A DNA stretch of 64,000 nt from Actinoalloteichus hoggarensis (GCF_002234535.1 NZ_CP022521.1:2356001-2420000), one strand, 5' to 3'; positions 29,401 to 38,287 are shown, counted from the stretch's first letter. The notes: generated from the letters alone by a model not told the origin. A program made the numbers and translations.

Positions 29401-30907
29401 GGTGACGCAGGCGCCCGCACAGGCCGAGCTGCTGTCCGAGGTGCGGTCCGCGGCGGAGGACACCGCCGTCGACACGCGGGACAACTACTCCGAGGAGGAG
29501 ATCGAGGACCTCACCCAGGCCGCCCCGCTCGCGGCGGGCGACGTGCTGTCCTCCTGGTCGGTCGGACAGGTCGACACCGCCTGGGGCGTCGGCGTCGACG
29601 ACAACCTGTGGATCTCCGACGCGGTCGGCATCACCAACACCGAGTTCGGCACGGACGGCGGTCCCACCGGTCGATCCCATGACGCCGACTGGGCGACCAC
29701 CTGGAACGCCGACCTGGCCTATGACACCCGCAACGGCCTGTTCTGCCAGGTCAACGTGGGCGGTGACAACGGAGTCCACTGCTGGGACGAGTCGAACGGC
29801 CACGTCGGTTACCACATCACCGGCTCGCCGTGGAGCGCGATCTCGCAGCGGGGCCTCGCCTACCGGGCCGACGACGACTCGTTCTACATCGGCGGCTGGA
29901 ACGAGGGCGTGATCTACCACGTCGCGGGCTCCTCGCACGCCGAGCCGGGAACGACGCTCGGTCGGTGCACCGCGCCGGAGACGGGCGTGGCGGGTCTGGC
30001 GTATCACCCGGAGGCCGGGACGCTGTGGGTCACCACCAACAGCCCCGCCAACACCATCTATCAGCTCGACCCCGCCACCTGCGCGGTCGTCTCGACGGTC
30101 GGCTTCCCGGAGGCCGAGCCGTTCGCGGGCGCCGGTCTGGAGCTGGACTCCTCGGGAGCGCTCTGGGCGACCTCGCAGGTCTCCAACACCGCCTATCTGA
30201 TCGACAGCGGCGTGCCGACGTCCACGGACGTGCCGTGGCTGCGGCAGAAGGTCTCCACCGGCACGCTGGCACCCGGCGACTCGATCGATGTGGAGGTGGA
30301 GATCGACACGACCGGCCTGGCGGCGGGCGTCCATCGGGCGGTCCTGCTCTTCGACACCAACGCGGGCAGGCAGCCCGTCGTCCAGGTGCCGGTGGAGGTC
30401 GTCGTCTCCGGCTACTGGCAGGGCGTCGCGGTCGGCGGGACCGAGGAGCACGTCGCGGCGGACGAGATCGCCTTCGCCCCGGACCAGCCCTACAGCGAGG
30501 GGTCGTGGGGCTGGATCGGCGAGGACTCGACCACCGGGAGCGTCGGGGCGAACGTCGACATCGCCAACACCAGGGAGGACGCCCTCTATCGCAACCAGCG
30601 GACGAACCTTGAGGCCTACCGGTTCGACGATCTGCCCGCGGGCACCTATGAGGTCACGCTCGGCTTCGCCGAACTCCAGCGCTCACCCAAGGTGGACTGG
30701 CGCCGATTCGACGTCACCCTCAACGAGCGGGTGGTGCTGCTCGGCTACGACATCGCCCAGACCGTGGGCGGCCGGGCGGCCGACACCAGGGTGTACCGGG
30801 TGACGATCGCCGAGGGCGAGTCGCTGGACGTCGAGTTCTTCAATCGGCGCAGTTACCGGCCCGCCGCGATCAACAACATCGAGGTGGTCCACCGGCCCGA
30901 CTGGTGA
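26441..30907 (+). CDS. Secreted multidomain subtilisin-like protease, copy 1 (longest)
   Basis: A 1488-residue exported S8 peptidase. It has a signal peptide (about 1-48) and an I9-like prodomain (about 60-175). The catalytic domain (about 190-490) carries Asp209 (SVDTGAQFDHP), His258 (RHGSHVTG), the oxyanion Asn of NNSWG at about 328 and Ser433 (NGTSMAAPHVAG). Two carboxypeptidase-regulatory-like beta domains follow (about 504-670), then a NIDO-like domain (about 677-857, FVSTNGFLTF, YPFWDDL), a third beta domain, a propeller-like region (about 1027-1270) and a C-terminal malectin-type sugar-binding domain (about 1324-1487). GTG 26441 follows AAGGAGG. The last four regions are absent from copies 2 and 3. 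Probably degrades extracellular protein while docked on glycan; the target is unknown. Confidence 0.9.
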   Translation: MSRTLVSARPRGRSTTPIGSRGAIGLVFTVVAALVTATAAPSVARSADGHSAEPASIDADVVETLAEKGAADVWIVLEQQADLSAAADTADWAERGQAVVDTLRGHAERTQADAVALLTDAEADFTPYWISNRILVHDASESLANSITTVPGVERISLPSVLEVPEPTEAERDGSSVDAVEWGIESINADDVWADHGVTGEGIVVGSVDTGAQFDHPALVGSYRGNLGNGGFDHDHNWFDPSNACGSPSVVPCDNNRHGSHVTGTMTGDDGAGNQIGVAPGARWIAAKGCESTGCSDASLLASGQWMLAPTDVAGQNPRADLRPHVVNNSWGAANGSIIDPWYDEIVGAWTASGIFGLFSNGNSGPGCNTTGSPADSALSYGVGAYAVNNTIASFSSRGPGAEGDIRPSISAPGVAIRSSVPGGGYALLNGTSMAAPHVAGAVALLWSAAPSLIGDIEGTRALLDTTAVDVDDTTCGGTAADNNVWGEGRLDVLAAVDAAPRGDTGLLHGSVTDANTGAAVAGARVTVAGPLDRTVTAGSDGTFTLTLSAGDYTVTGSAFGYGEASGTAAVLADETTTIELALTAVPTRTVLGQVSDSRGSGLGGIEVGFGGVLPSTTTDAGGGFVVESVPEGTYQLSATGSGCVGSVTREVVVAGSTAVVNVTLPDVTDAHGHFCRDEGDVFIAGDTRVSLSGDDASTTVPLPFPVGFYGQQYREAFVSTNGFLTFTAPSTAFSNGRLPSTGAPNGAVYPFWDDLTVDASAGVYTGVSGADGERVFVVEWRDVRPLSSQTRLTFAAQFHEDGGIVFAYDSLPAEVPAALGSSATVGIENAEGTDALEYSYNTPVLSSGTSIRFGEPDYGYVTGTVIDANDGLPVEYASVSVSQRGSTLSTVTTAADGTYTTQQLLGYYTVTIARKNYSEHVTTAYLGDRRETVTVDAELTSARGEATPGEVSWVLPQDAVRDTSVTLSNTGDHDLTWEISERGGDRVTQAPAQAELLSEVRSAAEDTAVDTRDNYSEEEIEDLTQAAPLAAGDVLSSWSVGQVDTAWGVGVDDNLWISDAVGITNTEFGTDGGPTGRSHDADWATTWNADLAYDTRNGLFCQVNVGGDNGVHCWDESNGHVGYHITGSPWSAISQRGLAYRADDDSFYIGGWNEGVIYHVAGSSHAEPGTTLGRCTAPETGVAGLAYHPEAGTLWVTTNSPANTIYQLDPATCAVVSTVGFPEAEPFAGAGLELDSSGALWATSQVSNTAYLIDSGVPTSTDVPWLRQKVSTGTLAPGDSIDVEVEIDTTGLAAGVHRAVLLFDTNAGRQPVVQVPVEVVVSGYWQGVAVGGTEEHVAADEIAFAPDQPYSEGSWGWIGEDSTTGSVGANVDIANTREDALYRNQRTNLEAYRFDDLPAGTYEVTLGFAELQRSPKVDWRRFDVTLNERVVLLGYDIAQTVGGRAADTRVYRVTIAEGESLDVEFFNRRSYRPAAINNIEVVHRPDW

Positions 30908-30954
30908 CCTGTCGAGGCGGCGGGTGCGTCACGACTCGTCGCGATTCGGAGTGT

Positions 30955-30990
30955 GCGGGCGTCGGACGGAGGCATTCGTCCGGCGCCCGC
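30955..30990 (+). terminator. Terminator after subtilase 1
   Basis: GCGGGCG-T-CGGACG pairs with CGTCCG-G-CGCCCGC across an 8-nt loop. This gives a long stem with one internal mismatch, 48 bases after the stop codon. Confidence 0.7.
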
Positions 30991-31271
30991 GCCGCTCCGG
31001 GGCCGAAGGGATCGACGTGTCCTCGTCGGCGATCCGCTTCTCCCGTCGATCCGCCGTCCGGCACGGCGGGCCGATCCACGACGGCGAGTCGGCACCGCCC
31101 CGTCCCGGCGCCCCGAGCCGTTCTCCGGCGGGCGGGTTCCCGTCGCCGCTCGTTCGATTCCGTTGTCCGCCCCGGCGCGGGGTGTGCGCCGAATTCGGCG
31201 GTGCGTCCCGGCCGAACAGGAAGAACCCTCCGAATACCTCGGCAATGAGGTCGTCGATGATGCGACCCGCG

Positions 31272-31301
31272 TTCGGCGTGTTCCGCCGAATGGACTCTTG
31301 T
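31272..31301 (+). promoter_or_regulatory. Conserved inverted-repeat element upstream of subtilase 2
   Basis: TTCGGCG-TGTTC-CGCCGAA, a perfect 7-bp inverted repeat, then TGGACTCTTGT. It matches the element before subtilase 1 in sequence and in its distance of about 110 bp to the start codon. The rest of the 30908-31401 gap holds only the terminator and no gene. Confidence 0.55.
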
Positions 31302-31401
31302 CGGCGCGAGACGCGGCAAGTCGAATCGAAGGCGGTCGCCGTTCACCTCGGCTGCACGTCGAGACGCCGGCCCCGCCGTCGCAGCCGGCAAGGAGGAATC
31401 G

Positions 31402-34011
31402 GTGTCTGGAATTCTCACCTCGGCACGAAGATCACGGCGTCTCCCGGCGGGATCTCGCGGCGCCCCCGGCCTGGTGCTCGGCGCGGTGGCCGCGTTGTTC
31501 ATGGCCGGTGCCGCGCCGTCGGTCGCACAGCAGTCCTCAGCTGACGACGATCGTGCGCCGATCGACGCCGACGTGCTCCGCGTCCTGCGAGAGGAGGGCG
31601 CGGGCGATGTCTGGATCGTCCTGGAAGATCGGGCGGACCTGTCCGAGGCCTCGGCGACGGCCGACTGGGCCGAGCGCGGCCACGCCGTCGTCGACGCCCT
31701 GCGCGGCACCGCCGAACAGAGCCAGGCCGAGGCGGTCGCGCTGCTCACGGACGCAGGCGCCGACTTCACGCCGTACTGGATCTCCAACCGCGTCCTCGTC
31801 CGATCCGCGTCCGAGTCGTTGGCCGACTCGATCAGCCGAGTGCCCGGCGTCGACCGGATCTCGTTGCCGACCACGCTGGAGATCCCGGGGCCGATCGACC
31901 AGCCCGCGGCGGAGAAGGCCGTCGACGGAATCGAATGGGGCATCGACTCGATCAACGCCGACGACGTCTGGGCGGACTACGGCTTCACCGGCGAGGGCAT
32001 CGTGATCGGCGCCGTCGACACCGGCGTCGAGTTCGACCATCCGGCGCTGGTCGACGCCTATCGGGGCAACCTCGGCAACGGCGGCTTCGACCACGACCAC
32101 AACTGGTTCGACCCCACGAGCACCTGCGGTTCGCCTGCCGCCGTCCCGTGCGACAACCACGGCCACGGCACCCATGTCACTGGCACCATGATCGGCGACG
32201 ACGGCGCGGGCAACCAGATCGGCGTGGCACCCGGCGCGCGGTGGATCTCCGCCAAGGGCTGTGAGGGCGGCACGGGCTGTTCGGAGAGCGCGTTGCTCGG
32301 CGCCACCCAGTGGATGCTGGCCCCGACCGACACCGAAGGCCGGAATCCGCGCCCCGATCTCCGGCCGCACATCGTCAACAACTCCTGGGGAGTGCCCAAC
32401 GGGCCTGCCGTCGACCCCACCTTCGACGAGGTCATCGCCGCCTGGAACGCCTCCGGGATCTTCGCCCTGTTCTCCAACGGCAACTCCGGCCCCGGCTGCG
32501 ACACCATCGACTCACCGGCCGATTCGGTGCTGGCCTACGGCGTCGGCGCGCACTCGGTGAACAACACCATCGCGAACTCCTCCGGCCGAGGGCCCGGTGC
32601 GGACGGCACGATCCGGCCGAGCATCACCGCGCCCGGTGTGAGCGTCCGGTCCGCCCTGCCCGGCGCGCTCTACGGCGCCGCCAGCGGCACCTCGATGGCC
32701 GCCCCGCACGTCGCGGGCTCGGTGGCCCTGCTCTGGTCGGCCGCGCCGAGCCTGATCGGCGACGTCGAGGCGACCCGAGCCCTGCTGGACACCACCGCCG
32801 TCCCCGTCGACGACACCAGCTGCGGCGGGACCCCGGCGGACAACAACGTGTGGGGCAAGGGCAGGCTCGACGTCCTGGCCGCCGTGGACGCCGCGCCGCG
32901 CGGTGACGCGGGCATCCTGACCGGCACCGTCACCGACTCGACCACCGGGGAACCTGTCGCCGCCGCCAGGGTCGCGGTGTCCGGCCCGCAGAACCGGGCC
33001 GTGGTCGCCGCGGCGGACGGCACCTTCACATTGATGCTGCCGGTCGGCGAGTACGCGGTGACCGGCAACGTCTTCGGCTACGCCGAGCACGGGGCGTCGG
33101 CCGCCGTCCTCGCCGACGAGACGGCGACGGTCACCCTGGCACTGACGGCCCTGCCGACCCACGCCGTGTCCGGCCGGATCTCCGACGCGGGGGGCACCGG
33201 GCTGGCCGGCGTCGAGGTGGTCTTCGGCGATGGCGAGCTGCCCTCGTCGACCACCGACGCAGGGGGCGACTTCGTGTTCGACGCCGTCCCGGTGGGCACG
33301 CATCGGCTTGCGGCCCAGGGCTCCGGCTGCGCCGAGCCGCAGGTCGGGGACGCGGTGGTCGCGAACGGCGACACGATCGTCGACTTCGCCCTCGCCGATG
33401 TCACCGACGCCTACGGCAACTTCTGCCGCGTCCAGGACGGCGCCTTCCTCGCCGGGGACACCCGCCTGGCGTTGAGCGGCGACGACGCCTCGGAGACGGT
33501 CGCCCTGCCCTTCCCGATCACCTTCTACGGGCAGCACTACGAGCAGGGGTTCGTCGCGACCAACGGCTTCCTCAGCTTCGTCTCGGCCGCCACCGAGTCG
33601 CAGAACACCGCGCTGCCCAGCGCGCTGCTGCCCAACGGCGCCGTCTACCCGTTCTGGGACGACCTGATCGTCGACGAGACGGGCGGAATTCTCACCGGGG
33701 TGTCCGGTGTAGAGGGCGAGCGGGTGTTCGTGGTGGAGTGGCGAGACGTCCTCCTGGCCGATTCGGCGGCGCGGATCACCTTCTCCGTCGCCTTCCACGA
33801 GGCAGGCGGCCTGACGTTCGGCTACGCGGACCTGCCCGCCGACGAGCCCGGCGCGCTCGGCGGCTCGGCCACGGTGGGCATCGAGAACTTCCGGGGCGGC
33901 GACGCCTTGCAGTACTCCTTCGACCGGCCGGTGCTCGCGGCCGGGACGTCGATCCGGTTCCACGAGCCCGGCGGCGCCGCTCCCGAACCGAGGGCGGCCG
34001 GCCAGGGGTGA
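31402..34011 (+). CDS. Secreted subtilisin-like protease with NIDO-like domain, copy 2
   Basis: An 869-residue exported S8 peptidase, paralogous along its whole length to the first half of copy 1. It has a signal peptide (about 1-37), a prodomain (ADVWIVLEDRADLSEASA; ending near residue 180), and catalytic Asp206 (AVDTGVEFDHP), His255 (GHGTHVTG) and Ser431 (SGTSMAAPHVAG). Two carboxypeptidase-regulatory-like beta domains (about 500-660) and a NIDO-like domain (about 670-855) follow. It ends without the propeller and malectin parts. GTG 31402 follows AAGGAGG. It shares its upstream element with copy 1, so both gene and promoter were duplicated. All catalytic residues are kept, so it should be active. 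Confidence 0.9.
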   Translation: MSGILTSARRSRRLPAGSRGAPGLVLGAVAALFMAGAAPSVAQQSSADDDRAPIDADVLRVLREEGAGDVWIVLEDRADLSEASATADWAERGHAVVDALRGTAEQSQAEAVALLTDAGADFTPYWISNRVLVRSASESLADSISRVPGVDRISLPTTLEIPGPIDQPAAEKAVDGIEWGIDSINADDVWADYGFTGEGIVIGAVDTGVEFDHPALVDAYRGNLGNGGFDHDHNWFDPTSTCGSPAAVPCDNHGHGTHVTGTMIGDDGAGNQIGVAPGARWISAKGCEGGTGCSESALLGATQWMLAPTDTEGRNPRPDLRPHIVNNSWGVPNGPAVDPTFDEVIAAWNASGIFALFSNGNSGPGCDTIDSPADSVLAYGVGAHSVNNTIANSSGRGPGADGTIRPSITAPGVSVRSALPGALYGAASGTSMAAPHVAGSVALLWSAAPSLIGDVEATRALLDTTAVPVDDTSCGGTPADNNVWGKGRLDVLAAVDAAPRGDAGILTGTVTDSTTGEPVAAARVAVSGPQNRAVVAAADGTFTLMLPVGEYAVTGNVFGYAEHGASAAVLADETATVTLALTALPTHAVSGRISDAGGTGLAGVEVVFGDGELPSSTTDAGGDFVFDAVPVGTHRLAAQGSGCAEPQVGDAVVANGDTIVDFALADVTDAYGNFCRVQDGAFLAGDTRLALSGDDASETVALPFPITFYGQHYEQGFVATNGFLSFVSAATESQNTALPSALLPNGAVYPFWDDLIVDETGGILTGVSGVEGERVFVVEWRDVLLADSAARITFSVAFHEAGGLTFGYADLPADEPGALGGSATVGIENFRGGDALQYSFDRPVLAAGTSIRFHEPGGAAPEPRAAGQG

Positions 34012-34060
34012 GGTGGGCCGGTGGGCTGAGGTGGATCGGGTGGGCTGAGAGGAAGTGAGT
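34012..34060. repeat. Short tandem repeat after subtilase 2
   Basis: The unit GGTGGGCTGAG and close variants occur about three times in 45 bases just after the stop codon. No stable hairpin is seen. Confidence 0.4.
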
Positions 34061-34202
34061 GAGCTGAGCTGCGGCGAGTGGACCGAGAGTGAGCGCGCTG
34101 CGGGGCGCATCGGCGGGGCCAGTCTCGCCGGGGCGCCAGGCGGTCCCGGTGGCGGACCGCCTCCGACGCGGTGACCCGCCCGACGCGGTGGAGTCCGAGG
34201 CG

Positions 34203-34560
34203 GTGAGCAGCGGCGGACAGACCGTGGAGAGATGCCGGCTCGGCCTCATGCTCATGCGGCTGCGCGAACGCGCGGGCCGCTCGCGGACCGAGGCCGCCCG
34301 CGCCATCGGCAAGGATCAGGCCGCCTGAGCCGTGTCGAGCTGGGAACCGGTTCGCCCAGTCCTGACCAGATCGCCGCGTTGCTGGAGTTCATCGAGTTCG
34401 ATGCGGAAGAGCGGGCGACGGTGCTCTCGCTCGGCGCCGAGACCGCAAGCGCCAGCGGCGGCGCGGTTATACAGACCTGCTGCCCGGCGATTTCGCTCGG
34501 CCGGCCGATCTGGAGGCTGATGCAGGCGAGATTCGCGGCTATGATGCCGGTGCCGTTCCG
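34203..34560 (+). pseudogene. Broken XRE-family regulator with DUF5753-type start
   Basis: From GTG 34203 the frame gives an XRE helix-turn-helix, RLRERAGRSRTEAARAIGKD. One missing base after the next codons (about 34320) brings a stop. The +1 frame continues LSRVELGTGSPSPDQIAALL, then a second shift leads to YTDLLPGDFARPADLEADAG and GEIRGYDAGAVPG. This is the classic XRE plus DUF5753 layout of actinomycete regulators, cut off after about 120 residues. Restoring one C at the first lesion gives a perfect family match. Non-functional as read. Confidence 0.7.
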
Positions 34561-34574
34561 GGTCCTTTTCGCCA

Positions 34575-34995
34575 TTCTGTGGGCGGAGATCGAGGCGGAT
34601 CCGTTGTGGGTGGTGTTCGCCGATGAGCCGGCTATGCGGATTCCACTGGAGACGAGGAATTCCGGGAGTATCCGCCGATCTCTGCCGGGCTAGCCGAGGA
34701 GATCACCGCCTGGGATCGAGAGTTGACCGCGACCTGTCGGGCGGATGACCCGGCGCGGTCGGAGTTCGGCTCTCCGGCCGAGGCTCGGGCCTGGGGTGAG
34801 CACGGTCGGGCGCTCGCTGAGCGATCGGCAGCCGAACTTCCCGGCGACCTGACCGTCGGCTTCGTCGGCACCCAGGCGATCCGCCAGGGAAACTTCGTCC
34901 CGCCGTGGCAGGGTTCCGACGAGTGGAGAAGGACGAAACAGTCCTGCCGGGGAGGTTCGTGCACCGGCGGTGACGGGCCATCGGAGCAGTCATGA
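34575..34995 (+). pseudogene. Broken immunity-like gene, copy 1
   Basis: One frame reads WAEIEADPLWVVFADEPAMR. A shifted frame continues EEFREYPPISAGLAEEITAW, then ATCRADDPARSEFGSPAEAR and GRALAERSAAELPGDLTV. The pattern (sDxLaxdLaaWDxxxxxxxxxxDPxxSxFxSPxExxAW) is shared with the intact-length partner of the toxin at 43.8 kb and with the gene at 35039. The frameshift near 34650 breaks it. Confidence 0.6.
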
Positions 34996-35038
34996 TCACG
35001 GCTGGTGAACGACTGGCGTCCGTTGCCCTCTCCGCCGA

Positions 35039-35353
35039 GTGGGTGCTGATCCCCTCTGGGTGGTGACGACGACGAACTCGGTCCGCACACCGTGTCCGAT
35101 CGACGCCTTCCGCGCGAGACACGGGATCTCGGTGGGCCTCGCGGACGAGCCGGCGGGCTGGGATCAGGCCTTCCGGGACACCTGCCGTCCGGGTGATCCG
35201 CTCGAATCGGGGTTCGACACCGAGGCCGAGGCGGTGGCGTGGGATGAGACCGGTCGGAGGCTGGCGATCAGGCTAGCCGGAGAGCTGCCGGATTCGGTTC
35301 GGGTGATCTACCGCTCGGACACCGATGAGGTGATATCCGGCTCGCCGGGCTGA
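35039..35353 (+). CDS. Immunity-like small protein, copy 2, probably N-terminally truncated
   Basis: A 104-residue open frame from GTG 35039. It reads GADPLWVV, GISVGLADEPAGWDQAFRDT and CRPGDPLESGFDTEAEAVAW, then GRRLAIRLAGELPDSVRVIY. It belongs to the same family as the broken gene just upstream and as the toxin partner at 43.8 kb. There is no good ribosome site and the usual N-terminal 20 or so residues are out of frame, so it may be a remnant rather than a working gene. Such proteins are usually found next to secreted toxins; no toxin remains here. Confidence 0.5.
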   Translation: MGADPLWVVTTTNSVRTPCPIDAFRARHGISVGLADEPAGWDQAFRDTCRPGDPLESGFDTEAEAVAWDETGRRLAIRLAGELPDSVRVIYRSDTDEVISGSPG

Positions 35354-35692
35354 GACCGACGTCGGTATCGAGATTCGCGGAATGGTGCTCCGTCGACTGT
35401 GGCGAATCCGCTTTCCGGGCAGCGTTGCCTTGCACGAAAGTCTCGTCTTCGTCGGCTGCGACGTCGTTTCCCGTGCCCGCTGTCAGCCGTGCGTTACGTT
35501 GCCCTGGCTGCGTTCCGCAGCGTCTCTCATCGTGCCGATGTCCGTCGCTCCAGCTGGATCGCGTCGAGAATGCTACTCGCCGAGCTCATCTGGGCGATGG
35601 CGTTTCACGATCAATACCGAGACGAGCCTGTCTCCGGTGCCGTAGGGCGATCCGGTCGGCGGCGTCGGCGGCTGCTTGACAAAGGAGGACCG
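35354..35692. other. Upstream region of subtilase 3
   Basis: No gene is supported. GAATGGTGCTCC ... TGTGGC at 35379-35402 weakly resembles the conserved element of copies 1 and 2 but is 300 bp from the start codon. Confidence 0.35.
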
Positions 35693-38287
35693 GTGCCCAG
35701 AGAAGTCGTCTCGGCCCGCCCGAGCAGACGGGTCACCCCCCGAATCGGGGCGCGGCGGTCGGTGGCTCTCGCGCTCCCCGTGGTGATCGCGTTGACGGCC
35801 GCCGCGGCCGCGCCGTCGATCGCGCAACCGGAGCACGAAGACCGCTCCGGCCCCGCCTCGGTCGATGCCGACGTGGCCGCGACGTTGGCGGCCGACGGCG
35901 CGGCCGACGTCTGGATCGTGCTGGACGAACAAGCCGACCTGTCGGCTGCGGCCGCCGTCGCCGACTGGGACGAACGAGGCCAGGCGGTGGTCGACACGCT
36001 GCGCGGCCACGCCGAACGCACGCAGGCCGACGCCGTGGCGCTGCTGAGCGAGTGGGACGCGGACTTCACGCCGTACTGGATCGCCAACCGCATCCTGGTC
36101 CGCGACGCCTCCGCGGAGCTGACCGACTCGATCACCACGGTGTCGGGCGTCGAGCGGATCACGCTGCCCGCCGAGCTGGCGGTGCCCGAGCCGACGGAGG
36201 CCGTCGACGCCGCCCCGGCCGCCGCCGTCGAATGGGGCATCGAGTCGATCAACGCCGACGACGTGTGGTCCGAGTACGGCGTCACCGGCGAGGGCATCGT
36301 GGTGGCGTCCATCGACAGCGGCGCCGAGTTCGACCACCCGGCGCTCGTCGACTCCTACCGGGGCAACCTCGGCGACGGTGTCTTCGACCACGATCACAGC
36401 TGGTTCGACGCCACCACCGACTGCGGCTCCCCGTCGCTGGTGCCCTGTGACAACCACCGCCACGGCACCCACGTCACGGGCACCATGATCGGCGACGACG
36501 GTGCGGGCAATCAGATCGGCGTCGCCCCCGGCGCGCAGTGGATCGCCGCGAAGGGCTGCCGATTCCTCGGCTGCGCGGAGCCCGAGCTGCTCGCCGCCGG
36601 TCAGTGGATGCTCGCGCCCACCGCCGTCGACGGCGAGAACCCTCGCGCCGACCTGCGGCCGCATGTGGTGAACAATTCCTGGGGCTCGGTGGACGGCGCG
36701 ATCATCGACCCGTGGTACGACGAGGTCCTGGCGGCCTGGACCGCCTCGGGCATCTTCGGCGTGTTCGCCAACGGCAACTCCGGGCCCGACTGCGGCACGG
36801 CGGCTTCCCCCGCGAACTCGCCGTTCTCCTACGGCGTCGGCGCCTACGCGGCGGACGGCACCATCGCGAGCTTCTCCAGCCGGGGCCCCGGACCCGAGGG
36901 TGCCGTCCATCCGAACATCGCCGCTCCCGGCGTCGCCGTCCGCTCCTCGGTCCGCAACGGCGCCTACGCGAGCCTCAACGGCACCTCGATGGCGGCCCCG
37001 CACGTCGTCGGCGCGGTGGCGCTGGTGTGGTCGGCGGCACCGAGCCTCGTCGGCGACGTCGAGGCCACCAGGGCACTGTTCGACACCACCGCCATCGACG
37101 TCGACGACACGAGCTGCGGCGGCACCGCCGCCGACAACAACGTGTGGGGCGAGGGCAGGCTCGACGTCCTGGCCGCCGTCGCCGCGGCCCCGCGTGCCGA
37201 GACGGGCGAGCTCACCGGCACCGTCACCGACGCGGCCACCGGCGAACCCGTCGCGGGCGCGCGGGTGACGATAGCGGGCCCGCAGGACCGGGACATCGTC
37301 CTGGGCGCGGACGGCGCCTTCACCCGAAGGCTGGCGGTGGGCGACTACACCGTCACCACCTCGGCGTTCGGCTACGGCGCGGAGAGCGCCACCGCGACCG
37401 TCCGCACCGACGAGGCCACCACGATCGAGCAGGCCCTCACGATCCTGTCCACCCAGGCCGTGCGAGGCACGGTGACGGACTCCCACGGTGCGGCGCTCGA
37501 CGGCATCGAGATCACGATCGGCCGCGGCGTGCTGCCCGCGGAGACCACCGACCAGGACGGCGGATTCGTCTTCGAGTCGGTCCCGGAGGGCGCCTACGCG
37601 CTGTCCGCCGCGGGCTCGGCCTGCCTCGCCCCCGAGACGAGGGACGTGGTCGTCGCGGGCGACACCGTGATCGTCGAGGTCACCCTGCCCGACGTGACCG
37701 ACGCGTACGGCTACTCCTGTCGCGACGGCGGGGACGTCTTCCTCGCGGGGGAGGACCGGCTCCGGCTGAGCGGCTGGGACCAGGCGACGAGCGTGGCGCT
37801 GCCGTTCCCCGTCGAATTCTTCGGCGAGCAGTACAGCCGGGCCTTCGTCGGCACCAACGGCATCCTCAACTTCCTGACGCCGTCACCGGGCCTCAGCACC
37901 CCGCCTGGGCTGCCCGACCCGGCCCTGCCGAACGCGGTGGTGGCGCCCTTCTGGACCACGATCAACGTCACGCAGCCCGCAGGCGTCTACACCGGTCTCC
38001 ACGGCGGGCCCGGCGAGCGGGTGTTCGTCATCGAGTGGCGTGACGTCCGCCCTGTGGGCTTCCAGCCCGAACTGACCTTCGCCGTACAGCTCCACGAGAC
38101 GGGCGAGATCGTCTTCGCCTACGACGACCTGCCCGCCGACGACCCGGTCGCGCTGGGCTCGCGCTCCACGGTCGGCATCGAGAACGCCGACGGCGCCGAC
38201 GGACTGCAGTACTCCCACCACGCGCCGATCCTGTCGTCGGGCACCTCGATCCGCTTCGACACGCTCGACGACGCAGGCACGGGATGA
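35693..38287 (+). CDS. Secreted subtilisin-like protease with NIDO-like domain, copy 3
   Basis: An 864-residue exported S8 peptidase, colinear with copy 2. It has a signal peptide (about 1-44), a prodomain (ADVWIVLDEQADLSAAAAVA), and catalytic Asp208 (SIDSGAEFDHP), His257 (RHGTHVTG) and Ser432 (NGTSMAAPHVVG). The oxyanion site is NNSWG. Two carboxypeptidase-regulatory-like domains and a NIDO-like domain (FVGTNGILNF, VVAPFW) follow. GTG 35693 follows AAAGGAGG. The longer open frame from 35399 has no ribosome site and no protein character. Its prodomain is closer to copy 1 than to copy 2. Its promoter region differs from the other two, so it may be regulated separately. Confidence 0.9.
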   Translation: MPREVVSARPSRRVTPRIGARRSVALALPVVIALTAAAAAPSIAQPEHEDRSGPASVDADVAATLAADGAADVWIVLDEQADLSAAAAVADWDERGQAVVDTLRGHAERTQADAVALLSEWDADFTPYWIANRILVRDASAELTDSITTVSGVERITLPAELAVPEPTEAVDAAPAAAVEWGIESINADDVWSEYGVTGEGIVVASIDSGAEFDHPALVDSYRGNLGDGVFDHDHSWFDATTDCGSPSLVPCDNHRHGTHVTGTMIGDDGAGNQIGVAPGAQWIAAKGCRFLGCAEPELLAAGQWMLAPTAVDGENPRADLRPHVVNNSWGSVDGAIIDPWYDEVLAAWTASGIFGVFANGNSGPDCGTAASPANSPFSYGVGAYAADGTIASFSSRGPGPEGAVHPNIAAPGVAVRSSVRNGAYASLNGTSMAAPHVVGAVALVWSAAPSLVGDVEATRALFDTTAIDVDDTSCGGTAADNNVWGEGRLDVLAAVAAAPRAETGELTGTVTDAATGEPVAGARVTIAGPQDRDIVLGADGAFTRRLAVGDYTVTTSAFGYGAESATATVRTDEATTIEQALTILSTQAVRGTVTDSHGAALDGIEITIGRGVLPAETTDQDGGFVFESVPEGAYALSAAGSACLAPETRDVVVAGDTVIVEVTLPDVTDAYGYSCRDGGDVFLAGEDRLRLSGWDQATSVALPFPVEFFGEQYSRAFVGTNGILNFLTPSPGLSTPPGLPDPALPNAVVAPFWTTINVTQPAGVYTGLHGGPGERVFVIEWRDVRPVGFQPELTFAVQLHETGEIVFAYDDLPADDPVALGSRSTVGIENADGADGLQYSHHAPILSSGTSIRFDTLDDAGTG

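Noticed and set aside
26426-30451. 1341-codon open frame opposite subtilase 1
   Set aside because: Composition (Val/Gly/Asp/Arg-rich, no motif) is that of an antisense shadow; the sense strand encodes a complete protease.
35379-35402. Possible third copy of the subtilase upstream element
   Set aside because: Only a short loose match (GAATGGT ... TGTGGC), about 300 bp from the start codon instead of 110 and without the dyad.
35399-35692. N-terminal extension of subtilase 3 (98 codons)
   Set aside because: GTG 35693 has AAAGGAGG and begins the same signal-peptide layout as copies 1 and 2; the extension matches neither.
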